Below, in pieces: positions 5,627-15,000 of a stretch of 24,499 nucleotides of DNA (positions within the stretch are counted from its first letter, which is position 1; every line of letters begins with the position of its first letter). The translations under genes were made by a program, and so were the position numbers. The notes under the pieces were generated by a model. That model searched no databases. It saw nothing but the letters and a program-made list of their open reading frames with translations, and was not told where the DNA came from. This DNA comes from a virus. The stretch spans positions 1-24,499 of IMG/VR virus record IMGVR_UViG_3300025853_000626; one strand, given 5' to 3'.

Positions 5627-5951
5627 CGCAAGCTCTCAGATATAGCTGATCGTCGAATGTGAAACCGTTGGCGTATAGGTGGGGCGCGTATGCCTCGCAC
5701 CATTCATCAGAACCCGGCTCCATACCCTCGTGAGCTTCCGGCTCATAATCGACTTTCTCGCTCGGTGTGGTGTGCGTGAAATATTCGTTCCCGTTCTTAT
5801 AGCTCTTTTTGCGGTACATTTTTTTCGCCGTCTCGACATACACATTTTCATTCGGCTGCACGGTGTAGGTCGTGCCATCCTCGTAATAAATGACCGTCTG
5901 CGCTGACGCGCCGGATACAAATACCGCCAGGATTGCTGCGATTGCTTTCAT
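5619..5951 (-). CDS. Secreted or periplasmic protein of unknown function
   Basis: A 110-residue protein with a clear signal peptide, MKAIAAILAVFVSGASA, predicted to be cut before Gln18. The mature part begins with a beta-rich stretch (TVIYYEDGTTYTVQPNENVY), then a Lys/Tyr-rich segment, and ends with EPGSDEWCEAYAPH and LRACVD. The two Cys residues, 85 and 108, could form a disulfide. There is no lipobox or second membrane segment, so it does not look like a classical spanin. A good AAAGGAG site precedes the ATG. It lies among lysis genes, so a periplasmic role in lysis or exclusion is possible. I recall similar proteins in aquatic phages but no known function. Confidence 0.8.
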   Translation of the reverse strand: MKAIAAILAVFVSGASAQTVIYYEDGTTYTVQPNENVYVETAKKMYRKKSYKNGNEYFTHTTPSEKVDYEPEAHEGMEPGSDEWCEAYAPHLYANGFTFDDQLYLRACVD

Positions 5952-6422
5952 TTACCTTGCTCCTTTTACTAGTGAAAAGACCGTCCAAATGACGCCCCCG
6001 GATACCATAAGCCCAATAATGATTGCAGCGATGTCGATCATCAAGCGCTGTTTGCGCCGCTGCTTGTAGATCGTCGCCTCGCGCCTGGCGCGTATCTCCC
6101 GCCGCATCGCCATCATTTCTTTGTAGGTTTCATCGCCGTATGCCCAGATGATCAGCTCCCGGACCTGTTTCTCCATTTCCTCGGTTTTCTTTTTGGCGAT
6201 GATGGCGTTGAGCGCCTGCTGCTCTACTGATTCGCCATCGAATAGCTTTTTGAAGATCGGCGGGTTTTCGGCTTCCTTCTCGGCTTCCTTTATGTCCGCG
6301 ACCAGGCCGTACCAGTGCCCGAGCTTTTTTGCGACGTGTTCAATTTCCGCGCCCCTGCTGACAAGAACCTCGAGCCCCTTGAATGCGCTCGAGGCTATTG
6401 CGACCAGGGAAAGCGGATCCAT
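5952..6422 (-). CDS. Tail-anchored membrane protein of unknown function
   Basis: A 156-residue protein. Residues 1-125 are helical and highly charged, with coiled-coil character around residues 66-92 and a very basic stretch RREIRARREATIYKQRRKQR at about 108-126. One membrane segment, IDIAAIIIGLMVSGGVIW, spans about residues 129-147 close to the C-terminus, so most of the protein would lie in the cytoplasm. It follows the fibre-assembly-like gene and precedes the secreted protein, at the head of the lysis and membrane cluster. I do not recognise a named family, although similar proteins occur in aquatic phages near lysis genes. Confidence 0.8.
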   Translation of the reverse strand: MDPLSLVAIASSAFKGLEVLVSRGAEIEHVAKKLGHWYGLVADIKEAEKEAENPPIFKKLFDGESVEQQALNAIIAKKKTEEMEKQVRELIIWAYGDETYKEMMAMRREIRARREATIYKQRRKQRLMIDIAAIIIGLMVSGGVIWTVFSLVKGAR

Positions 6423-6427
6423 TCATA

Positions 6428-6928
6428 TCACTCGGGTTTAGTGGGCCAGGTGATCGTGCTGGGGAATCCTTCCTGCTGCGGAACATCGCGAAGTGCCTGG
6501 CGGTATGCCGTCATTTCGTCCGACATGGTGACATCGGAGAGACCATAGTGATCGGTTTCCTTGAGCAGATCGTCGCGCTTTGCCCGTTCATCAGCAGACA
6601 GCTTTGCAGTATTTTCCGCGTCATACGCCGCCTGCTGATCCGCCACCGAATGAGTGACGCCATCGTCGTCGGTGTATTCGGTAAACATTTCGCGCTCGGT
6701 CCAGGCGTAGACCCAATTCCCATTCGCGTCCTGCTCGACGCCATCGCGGGCGATGGTTTTATACGGCCCGCTAGCATCGGGCTGAAGAGACGGCAATACG
6801 GGATCAATTCCTAGCGCCTCATGCACATTTTCGCCCCATATCTTCGGCAATGAGACATTTGGATGCATCTTTCGGATTTCGCCTTGAGTTTTAACGTCAC
6901 CCGTTGACCTAATGCGATATACGCTCAT
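6428..6928 (-). CDS. Tail-fibre-assembly-like protein
   Basis: A 166-residue protein. The C-terminal part matches the pattern of phage tail fibre assembly proteins: a run of Asp, Glu and Lys helices followed by YRQALRDVPQQEGFPSTITW and PTKPE. Such proteins help fold or attach the distal fibres and in some phages remain attached as caps. The N-terminal half (MSVYRIRSTGDVKTQGEIRK) is less conserved. The gene starts five bases after the stop of the second propeller-like gene, whose stop region AGTAGGTGA serves as its ribosome binding site. Position at the end of the fibre genes agrees with the call. Confidence 0.75.
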   Translation of the reverse strand: MSVYRIRSTGDVKTQGEIRKMHPNVSLPKIWGENVHEALGIDPVLPSLQPDASGPYKTIARDGVEQDANGNWVYAWTEREMFTEYTDDDGVTHSVADQQAAYDAENTAKLSADERAKRDDLLKETDHYGLSDVTMSDEMTAYRQALRDVPQQEGFPSTITWPTKPE

Positions 6929-6932
6929 TTTT

Positions 6933-7940
6933 TCACCTACTAAAATTCAAATCATTCGCTTGAAAAACCTGACCTGTCAAAGTCCCTAGATCAGTCACCG
7001 TAACGGTTGGCGACGTTGTAATATCAACCTTGTAAATTCTGTCGCCGCCATCGTATGAACCAGCCAAAACATATCTAATATTGGAATTTACATTGTTTGA
7101 GTCTGATACTGCGTGTTCCACTCTAAGAGCCGCAGGGCAATTTGGAAGCGTTGCTCCGGCGCTGGTTCCTCCGGTTGACTCATTGAATAAGCTAACACCT
7201 TGGTGAACTGCCAGTAGCCCATCAACATTACAATCGCAACCTGTAGAGCCACCCGTGGCGCTGCTTACAAAACCGCTTGTTGCGCCGTAAGCAAAAATCC
7301 TTGTTCGTATATTGACAGTATTTATCAACCAACCCGAGCCCTGACTAAAACAAGTATGCTGAGACGCATCACCGTTCCATGTAATTGTCGTCCCAACCGT
7401 TCCCGTTGATGTTGAGTAAGGTCCATACACTACCCCAACGTTATACGCACCCCTGCAAATATATGCGCCATCTCTACTGAAATTTATACTTCTAAAATTG
7501 CCTCCGGGCGACCAAGTGCTTTTAAGTGTTACGCTTGATCCGTCAAACTCATAGATATAAGCGTTGTCCGTATAAAAAACAAATTGATGTTTTCCCACAT
7601 CATTAAGCGCCGCACGGTTGGTTTTTATCTGGCATCCGCTTGCTGCCGTAACCGCCGATGTTGTTGCAATCAACGATCCAATGGTTCCAGTCAACGCATC
7701 AAAATTTCTTATTTCTACGGCTGTATAAGTGCTATTAACGCAAAACACATATTTTGAATCAGTTGAAAACGCTATTCCTCGAAATGATGTGTTTGGAGTA
7801 GAGATTGCAGTAATCGCATCTGTACTTTCGTTTATACTGTAAAGATAAGTCCCAGAATTTCTATCTGTATAAGAAACATATAATGGCTCAACTAATTCAG
7901 CACCAGCCGCCGCCTGTTGTAAAAACCTACCTACACTCAT
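6933..7940 (-). CDS. Propeller-like fibre-associated protein, possible receptor binder
   Basis: A 335-residue protein beginning MSVGRFLQQAAAGAELVEPL. I chose the ATG at 7940 because it overlaps the fibre stop codon as ATGA; the open frame extends 11 codons further upstream. The body has irregular repeats of the type FRGIAFSTDSKYVFCV and FRSINFSRDGAYICRG, each a strand, a turn and a strand, as in beta-propeller blades. Seven Cys residues are present, unusual for a phage fibre. The DNA is markedly AT-rich compared with the rest of the window. It lies between the main fibre gene and the assembly protein, so it is probably a second exposed tail protein that contacts the host surface. Confidence 0.72.
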   Translation of the reverse strand: MSVGRFLQQAAAGAELVEPLYVSYTDRNSGTYLYSINESTDAITAISTPNTSFRGIAFSTDSKYVFCVNSTYTAVEIRNFDALTGTIGSLIATTSAVTAASGCQIKTNRAALNDVGKHQFVFYTDNAYIYEFDGSSVTLKSTWSPGGNFRSINFSRDGAYICRGAYNVGVVYGPYSTSTGTVGTTITWNGDASQHTCFSQGSGWLINTVNIRTRIFAYGATSGFVSSATGGSTGCDCNVDGLLAVHQGVSLFNESTGGTSAGATLPNCPAALRVEHAVSDSNNVNSNIRYVLAGSYDGGDRIYKVDITTSPTVTVTDLGTLTGQVFQANDLNFSR

Positions 7941-9673
7941 CCTAGTGCTTGCCCCGCTGTAAACCCGTACCAAGTTGTTCCACCGTCGTATGTGTAGAAC
8001 ACGAATTGATCCACAGCAGACGCTGTAGCTGTCAGGGTAGGCGCTGTAGCACTAGGCCAATCAACAGACGTAGGCCACGTTACAGTGTACCCAGAGGCTC
8101 CAGAGTCTTGGACAACCTTGAGTGACATTGCGTAGGCTGTGCTGTCCGTGGCTGTCCCTGCCGCTGGCGGGTTGCTAAAAACCACGGTGGTATTGTTGTC
8201 TAGGACAGTTTCAAAAACGTTAGCGGCTTCGCAGTCAAAGGTTGTGCTGTAGGATGGAACTCTTGTGTAATACTCAAGTATTTGATCGCTCGCTTCGCCA
8301 ACAACAAACATTTTAGTACCGTCGTTATTAAATTTTACTGCAACAGGAGAAGCGTCTTGAGCAAATACAGAAAGATTTTGAACATAAGATGCAGTATTAA
8401 TTTCAAAACCAGTAGTTAAAGCATACTCAATAATATCATCACCAGTATTACCGACGACGTACATTTTAGTCCCATCGTCATTAAAGGTTACATCATGTGG
8501 AGACGTATCTTGAGCCCCTACAGAAAAGTTGCGAATATAAGATGCAGTGCTTACATCAAAACCAGTAGATAAATTATATTGCCATACAGCGTCGGAAGTA
8601 ACGTCGATGGTGTACATTCTGGTTCCGTCAGGACTAAAGCCTTGGCCAATCATTGTTGACGATTGAGATGTTAAAGAAAAATTCTGAGAATAAGATGCTG
8701 TGCTTATATCAAAGCCAGTGCTTAAATCATATTCAAAGACCGCATCATTGGTACCGCCCAAAATAAACATCTTGGTTCCATCGGTATTAAAATCTAGTCC
8801 GTATGGCGCAGTGTCTTGAGACGTAACAGAAAAAGATTGAGAATAAGAAGCCGTAGAAATATCAAATGCAGTGCTTAAATCATATTCATATACACTGTCG
8901 TTGGTACTACCGACCACAAACATTTTTGTTCCGTCGCTGTTGAATGCTACATCAAGCGGAATATTGTCTTGAGAGCTTACTGAAAAATTCTGAATATAAG
9001 ATGCGCTACCTAATTGGTAGCCGGTGTAAGACGAAGCACTAGAAACCTGCTTAAAAGTCTCGTTGTAACTATCAACCAGCAATTCGCCTGTGATGTCTAC
9101 GTCACCTGTGTAGTTAGCTCCGACCTTGGAATCGAGCTGAGTTTGTATCGAAGAAGTAACGCCGGATACATATCCCAATTCCGTCGGTGTTACTCCGCCC
9201 ACATTATTCCCATTCAAATCCAGATTACCGCCGAGCTGCGGCGTGGTGTCATCCACCAGCTCGAAAGTGAGCGATGTGATCGTCACCCATGCCGATCCAT
9301 CGTAGATTTTGACGGCCCCGGCTGGAGTGTTGAAATACCAATCGCCAGCGGTCAGCGCGTCGCCATTTAGGTCGACCGTCGGGTCGCTCGACTGCGCGCC
9401 CAGGTAAAGCCCCTCGATTGCGTCGAGTGATGCCTGGGCAGCCGTAGCAGATGCCGCCGCTGCGGTTGCGCTGCTCGCGGCAGCGGTCGCGCTAGATGCT
9501 GCATTCGTTTCGCTGGTCGCCGCATTTGTTGCGCTGGTGGCAGCCGCCGAGACCTGAGTGCCTGCCTCAGTAACAAAATCCTCGAGCGCATCGGGGAATC
9601 CTTCGACGTAATTCAAGCCCTCGAAATTCGCCAGCGTATAGGTGACGCCGTTTAAAGTAACAGGGAAAGCCAT
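7937..9673 (-). CDS. Tail fibre with five propeller-like repeats
   Basis: A 578-residue fibre. Residues 1-35 form the tail-attachment part (MAFPVTLNGVTYTL and onward). Residues 40-85 are an Ala/Ser/Thr stalk with heptad-like spacing (ATSATNAATSETNAASSAT). Residues 90-135 contain the common LYLGAQSSDPTVD and GDWYFNT motifs, followed by a linker with LGGNLDLNGNNVGG. Residues 223-472 hold five repeats with an exact 51-residue period, each with ASY-x-QNFSV, a DGTKMFVVG turn and EYDLSTGFDIST. Residues 480-578 are a C-terminal domain with TVTWPTSVDWP and DGGTTWYGFTAG, seen in many phage fibres. The stop overlaps the next gene as ATGA. The protein most likely binds the host receptor. Confidence 0.88.
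   Translation of the reverse strand: MAFPVTLNGVTYTLANFEGLNYVEGFPDALEDFVTEAGTQVSAAATSATNAATSETNAASSATAAASSATAAAASATAAQASLDAIEGLYLGAQSSDPTVDLNGDALTAGDWYFNTPAGAVKIYDGSAWVTITSLTFELVDDTTPQLGGNLDLNGNNVGGVTPTELGYVSGVTSSIQTQLDSKVGANYTGDVDITGELLVDSYNETFKQVSSASSYTGYQLGSASYIQNFSVSSQDNIPLDVAFNSDGTKMFVVGSTNDSVYEYDLSTAFDISTASYSQSFSVTSQDTAPYGLDFNTDGTKMFILGGTNDAVFEYDLSTGFDISTASYSQNFSLTSQSSTMIGQGFSPDGTRMYTIDVTSDAVWQYNLSTGFDVSTASYIRNFSVGAQDTSPHDVTFNDDGTKMYVVGNTGDDIIEYALTTGFEINTASYVQNLSVFAQDASPVAVKFNNDGTKMFVVGEASDQILEYYTRVPSYSTTFDCEAANVFETVLDNNTTVVFSNPPAAGTATDSTAYAMSLKVVQDSGASGYTVTWPTSVDWPSATAPTLTATASAVDQFVFYTYDGGTTWYGFTAGQALG
8264..9004 (-). repeat. Five tandem 153-bp coding repeats in the fibre gene
   Basis: The repeated Ala-Ser-Tyr signature falls at residues 224, 275, 326, 377 and 428, giving an exact spacing of 51 codons. 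At DNA level the element AAGATGCAG recurs at 8386 and 8539, 153 bases apart, with diverged copies at the other steps. The units resemble beta-propeller blades with a DGTKM turn. The repeat block is distinctly AT-rich. Confidence 0.92.
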
Positions 9674-10527
9674 TAGATTATTTCCTCGATTGTCATGGTG
9701 CGACTATATCGCGACAGCGTTGTGTTTTCGATGGCACCGATCTCCGCGACCCGTCCATAAATGTTTTGCGTCAGCCAGGTCGACGAATCGCTCGGCTGCG
9801 GAATGACCAGGACATCTTTCGATACGCCTTTCACCCGGTCGATGGCGTTGAATACGTTTTGGAATATCTCGCTCTCGGGCAGATGAATCAGATCGAACGT
9901 GATCCGCCGATATTTGCGGACCTCATCGACAAACACCTGGCCGCCGCGTGATTTCGTCACCCTGGAATCATCGACGAATTCGATCTCGACGCCGTTCGCG
10001 TAGTTGATCGTCGGCTGATATGCCGGTCCTGCTATCAGGCGCCCGGCCTCGACATAGCCATCGGAATTAGTCGAATCGCTAATATCCAGGCGCAAATATC
10101 TCGCGATCTGCGGTGATGCCAGCAGATTGAACGTACTGGCATTGTAGAGACTAATCAATTCAGCCGTCGGCAATCCGCCCCAGGTGAAAACGCCCCAGGG
10201 CGATCCGCCGAATCCTTCGATGGGCGCCCAGGCGCTAATCTCGCCCGAGTCATAGATAAACGTCGAAAAGTTGTCATTCGATAAGCGCCAGCGCACGGTC
10301 GCCGATGTCGTCAGGTTGTGAGCGATCAGCGCGAAAAAATCCATGATCTTCTGCGAACCGAAGTCGAGATCGATCTGGGCGCTGGTCGCGCTACTGGTGC
10401 GCCATACTTTCACGATCTGCAAGTCCTGGAGATTTGTGACCGGCAGCGATGCCGCAGCCGAATCCGCCGTAATGCTCGAGGCCGTGTCGACGTAGTTATT
10501 CGCGGAAATGATAATGTTTTCAGCCAT
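9673..10527 (-). CDS. Distal tail adaptor protein
   Basis: A 284-residue protein beginning MAENIIISANNYVDTASSIT. The first half has a beta-sandwich look (VWRTSSATSAQIDLDFGSQK, then LRLDISDST) like discoidin or carbohydrate-binding folds, which are common in tail adaptors and receptor-binding modules. The C-terminal half contains RKYRRITFDLIHLPESE and ends RYSRTMTIEEII, features I associate with siphovirus distal-tail proteins placed between hub and fibre. It starts directly after the hub-like gene and its stop overlaps the fibre gene as TAATG. Structural role in the tail tip is likely; the precise position is inferred. Confidence 0.7.
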   Translation of the reverse strand: MAENIIISANNYVDTASSITADSAAASLPVTNLQDLQIVKVWRTSSATSAQIDLDFGSQKIMDFFALIAHNLTTSATVRWRLSNDNFSTFIYDSGEISAWAPIEGFGGSPWGVFTWGGLPTAELISLYNASTFNLLASPQIARYLRLDISDSTNSDGYVEAGRLIAGPAYQPTINYANGVEIEFVDDSRVTKSRGGQVFVDEVRKYRRITFDLIHLPESEIFQNVFNAIDRVKGVSKDVLVIPQPSDSSTWLTQNIYGRVAEIGAIENTTLSRYSRTMTIEEII

Positions 10528-12030
10528 TTAGCCCCACAGCTCCAATTCGACTTCGTTCGATGCCGCATCCTCGGTGATCGTGATAACGCGGAATTTCTTG
10601 CCGCTGGTCAGATTATACCGATCAAACGCGATCTGCACGATGTCATTCAGCTTTAGCGTGTAGGGCTGCGTCTTGACCCTGATCGTGTAAAAGTCTCGCT
10701 GCGAGCCGTACAAGGCCAGCAGGCGGGTCGCCTCAGTGCTGGCAGCGCTGGACGCCGAGAATAACGCCGGGACGACCAGCTCCTCGGAATTCGGGTAAAT
10801 CGTGCGAATGCTCGCGGTGTTGTCTGACTCGAAGAGCATTTCCCGGACCAGGTAATCCCGCTGCGCGGTCGTGACCGATGCCCCGAAATCGCTCTCGCTC
10901 ATCACTCGATAGTTTTTGTCATACCCGACGCGAACCCGGTGGTTCGGGGTTGCCGACGATTGGCGCTGCACCTCGATGATATTGGTCAGATCGAACTCGG
11001 CATCAGCCGTCCCGGTCGCCAGCTCCACGCGCGCCATTTGGAATTTGCCGTCCCGGTTGAATCCATAAAACGCGCCGACGGTGTTGGCTATCTGATCCAG
11101 CACCTCGAGGATCGTTGTCGAATCTTTGACATATATCCCGATTGTCGAATTGTTGGCAGTGTTCATCGCCGTCAGGGATGCCGTATCCAGGTCGCCAGGA
11201 TCAGCCAGGCCGCCGTAAGTCGTGACGATCTCTCTGGCAATGTCCGCCGCGCTGGTTAAGTAAGTGCTGCCGCTGTCGACATATCCCTGGATGTCCGCCG
11301 TGATGATCCCGGTCGGAGCTGCGACCAGTGTGATTTTCCCGTTCGTCAGGTCGACCGTGTAGTCGGTCGTCAGCGTTAGCGCGACACCGCCCTCATAAAC
11401 AGCCGAGACGGCGTTGATTTCTCCGTCGTTCACCTGGTAAACCCGATTCGTCGAATCGATCAGAACCGGCTCGATATTCCTGACCTCGCCAAAACATAGC
11501 GGGATCGGCGTTCCCAGGACATTCGCCGAGAGCGCGACATCGGTATAAACATTCGGCGGGAATTCGATGGCGAAATCTTCCTGGTTGTCCCGCAGAACGA
11601 CCTCGACGGTTTCGTCATCGAACTCGATGGTTTTCGATTCGCCTTTGAATATGGTGAAGAAATTGGAAATCCCGGCCCCGAACTCGCCGACCCGCACCTC
11701 GACTGATCGACTATCCCAGGCGTACCCGGCGAAGTCGTCCAGCTCGCCGTCGCCGTTAGATAGGATCAGGTTGCCATAACCTGGGCGCGAGAATCCGCCG
11801 ACCCTGCCGCTGCTGAACATAGTGCGCGAAAACGTGATCGGCTCGACCAGGCGCGGGTCGAAATACTGATTCGCCGGAGTATCGCCGGGTTCAGTGACGA
11901 AACCGCTGTCGGAATAGTAGAGCGTCAGCTCGGTCGCGCCGCTGACATCATAGGGCTTCAGAATAGCGATATATGAGAGCTGGACGTTTCTCTTTGCGAC
12001 CAGCTCCGCGAGCGTAGTTGCGACCGCCAT
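10528..12030 (-). CDS. Tail-tip or hub-like protein
   Basis: A 500-residue protein that follows the tape measure. The N-terminal part has GGFSRPGYGNLILSNGDGE and GYAWDSRSVEVRVG, and the middle has TPIPLCFGEVRNIEPVLID with YQVNDGEINAVSAVYEGG. The end reads YNLTSGKKFRVITITEDAAS and then VELELWG. This arrangement recurs in siphovirus proteins that build the tail hub below the tape measure; no enzyme motif such as a lysozyme or peptidase is seen. The ATG overlaps the tape measure stop as TAATG. I did not assign it to a named hub protein such as lambda gpJ because the length and domains differ. Confidence 0.75.
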   Translation of the reverse strand: MAVATTLAELVAKRNVQLSYIAILKPYDVSGATELTLYYSDSGFVTEPGDTPANQYFDPRLVEPITFSRTMFSSGRVGGFSRPGYGNLILSNGDGELDDFAGYAWDSRSVEVRVGEFGAGISNFFTIFKGESKTIEFDDETVEVVLRDNQEDFAIEFPPNVYTDVALSANVLGTPIPLCFGEVRNIEPVLIDSTNRVYQVNDGEINAVSAVYEGGVALTLTTDYTVDLTNGKITLVAAPTGIITADIQGYVDSGSTYLTSAADIAREIVTTYGGLADPGDLDTASLTAMNTANNSTIGIYVKDSTTILEVLDQIANTVGAFYGFNRDGKFQMARVELATGTADAEFDLTNIIEVQRQSSATPNHRVRVGYDKNYRVMSESDFGASVTTAQRDYLVREMLFESDNTASIRTIYPNSEELVVPALFSASSAASTEATRLLALYGSQRDFYTIRVKTQPYTLKLNDIVQIAFDRYNLTSGKKFRVITITEDAASNEVELELWG

Positions 12031-15000
12031 TATCGGACCCCAGCGGGTCGTCGACCACTCAGCTCTCTCGATAGTTGTCGCCGCAGCATGACGATCTCGT
12101 CTTTCATATCATTGATGGACTGCTGCAAATCGACGCTATTACCCTTGATTGGTGAGACCGTGCCGCCTCGGTTTGGGATAAACAGCTCCGGGCCATCCTC
12201 GCCGACCATCGATGCCTGGCCGCGCTCAAGCGGCCCGCCGAACTGGCGGCCCTGCAAGTAAAGGCTGCCGCCGACCACGCCATCGGCGCGATTGAATAGC
12301 TTTTTGACATGATCGTCGAAACTAAAATTTAAGATCATGCTTTGAAGATTGCTGATCATCCTGATCAGCTCATCGATCATTGATTGCTGGAATGGGCCAG
12401 AAAATTCATCGCTCACATTAGGGAATGTGCCACCCTTGAATATGGCCTCTCGGATGCGGTCGAAGATATTGCCTTCCGTATTGATCACGTCGCCCTTTTC
12501 AGCGATTTCGACCAGCTTGTCGAAAACACCTTCGAGAATCTTGTCGATGATCTCGGTCACATAGTCGACCGTGAATGTAGGCTTGCCGCCGAACATTTCA
12601 TCGGTGACCGCATTGATCGCATCCACGACCCCGGTTTTGATCGCGGTCTGGAATGTTTCCATTGTCGTCAAAATTGTATTCACGACGTTCGCGATACCCT
12701 GGGCGAGACCTTCAGTACCCGAAACATCGCCGGGTCCGAAATAGGTTCGGAAAAGCTCGAACCAGTCAAAATTATCGATTGAGCCGTAAGTGCCGCCAAA
12801 CAATCCGCCGAGTGCGAACTTGGGCAGCCGCCCGGAATTCAGCGCATCGAAGAACCTGGCGCCGAACTTATTTACCGAGCTGGCGCGAATCACATATTCG
12901 CCATCGGAGAGCATTGCAGGAACCCGGTCAGCCGTCGGGCCGCCTGGGCCGCTTACCTGTCCACCCGTTGCAAAACCTTCCACCATGCCGCCATCACGCA
13001 GCCCTGGGATCAGGTTTTTCAGAAAGCTAATCCCGACCGATGCAATGGCAGCCGCCGCGATCTGCTCGAGTGTTCTGACCACTGCATCTTTGAACGATGA
13101 AAAGCTCGAGAGAGCGCCAGAGAAGAATCCGCCGAGCGCGGATGTAAGATTGCCCAGGGCCGCACCGAAGCCGCCCAGTGCTGAACCAGAACCCGTGAAT
13201 AAGCGCTTCACCGCTTCCTCGAAGTTGGTCACGGGCTGAGTGCCGAAACAGTTTGCAATTGCCGACTTGACGCCGCCAGCTCCGATTAAATCTTTGACAA
13301 GCGAATCCAGGGCGCCGGTCCCGCCGGTCACCTGATCGAGCTTGTCGAAGAACTCCTCCACTGGAGAGCCATCGAATGCATCGCGAACGGAACGCTCGAA
13401 CTCGGTCAAATCGACCTGGTTCAGCTCCTTGATTTCCGCGTTTACTTTCTCAGTCGCGATCTGATATTCGCGAGCGCTAATTGCGCCTTTCTTATAAAGC
13501 GCGCCTAGATCATCGAGCTTGTCATTCAGGTCTTTTATTTCATTTTCGGTTTTCTTTACTTCGTCCAGCACCTCGCGCTGCGATGCGGTAAGCCCGTCCG
13601 CTGCCTTAGTTGCCTCGACCAATTCACCGCCCAGCTCTTCCAGGCGGCGATTCAAAACAGCCAGCTCGTCGTTGAAATCGCCCTCGGCTTTGGAGAGAGC
13701 TTCTATTGACGCCTTTACCTTGTCAATTTCCTGTCGAACTGCGCGCGCCTCGAACGTCACGCCGGTCAGCTCTTCGATGCTATTCAGCAGCGCGTCATTA
13801 AAATCCTCGGTCGTCGCCTCGGTGTTGTTCACCGTTTTCTCGAAGTCGGCGATTTCCTTCTGGAAATCCTCAATATCATCGGCGCCCGTCCGCGCAGCTT
13901 CGCGCAAATCCTCGAGCGCTTCGCGGAATGCGTCAGTCCTGGCAGCGGCCCGGATTTCTTCGGTCGCCACATAATCGACCGTATCGCCGAAACCCTCGAG
14001 CGGCGGATCGGTTTTCTTGACCGTATCCTTTAGATTGTCGACGGCTTCCTCGAAGTTGTCGGTTTCTTTGGTCGCCTTTTTGGTCGTGTCGGTATTATCT
14101 TCGACCTGATCCTCGGAATCGCCCAGGATGCCTTTGAAGAACTTGACCGCTTTGCTGACCTTATCCGTTATCCCCAGGTAATCGTCGAGCGCCTCGACTG
14201 AATCCATTATCTCGCTGCGGAAGTTGTAGATCACCGCACCGAGCGCGCCGATTCCTGCAATGAGCAGGCTGATCGGTCCACCTAGCGCCGCCAGGATCGC
14301 AGCCATTCCTCCCAGGGCTTTCACCAGGGCGAGAATCGCCGTCGTGAACTGGACGACCTTCATCACGACCAGGGCGCCGATCAGCAGCTTGAAGCCCCGC
14401 ACAATCGTATCGAGATTGCTTAATAACCACTGAAAACCTTTCAGCAGCTTCCCGGTCAGCGGAACGGCCATCTCGGCCAGCTTGTCCGCGACATCCTCCA
14501 TGATCGGAGCTGCCTCGCCGAGCCCGTCGATCATTGCGGCCTGAACTCTCCGCTGGAGTAGGAACACCGCATCATTGAAGTTTTCGACCGCCGGGGCTGA
14601 TCGGCTGTTGATGCTGATCCCCAGCTCTCGCATCCTGGCTTCAGTCTCTTCAAGCGATTCGCGACCGCCCTCGAGCATATTCACCATCGCCGCGCCTTCG
14701 GAGTCGAATAGCTTGAACGCCAGGCGCAGCCGATCCGCCGGGCTTTCGACCTCGGAGAATGCGTCCGCCAGAACCTTCATGCGCTCGGAGAGCGGCAGCC
14801 GTTGCAGCGCGTCAGCGTTTATCCGCAGCTCCTCGAGCGCGGCCTTCGCCTCGCCGGTACCAATGGCTGCCTCCGCCGTGCGCCTGGTGAAGCGCTGGAG
14901 AGCCATGTTTGCGGTGTCGCTAGATATCCCGGCAAGCTCTGCCTGGGTTTGGAATTTGAAAAGCTCGTTCGCCGTGACGCCGAGCTTTTGTGATGTCTTA

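Noticed and set aside
8264-9004. Regular repeats considered as a CRISPR array
   Set aside because: The period is 153 bases, the copies diverge, and the repeats keep one reading frame through the fibre protein.
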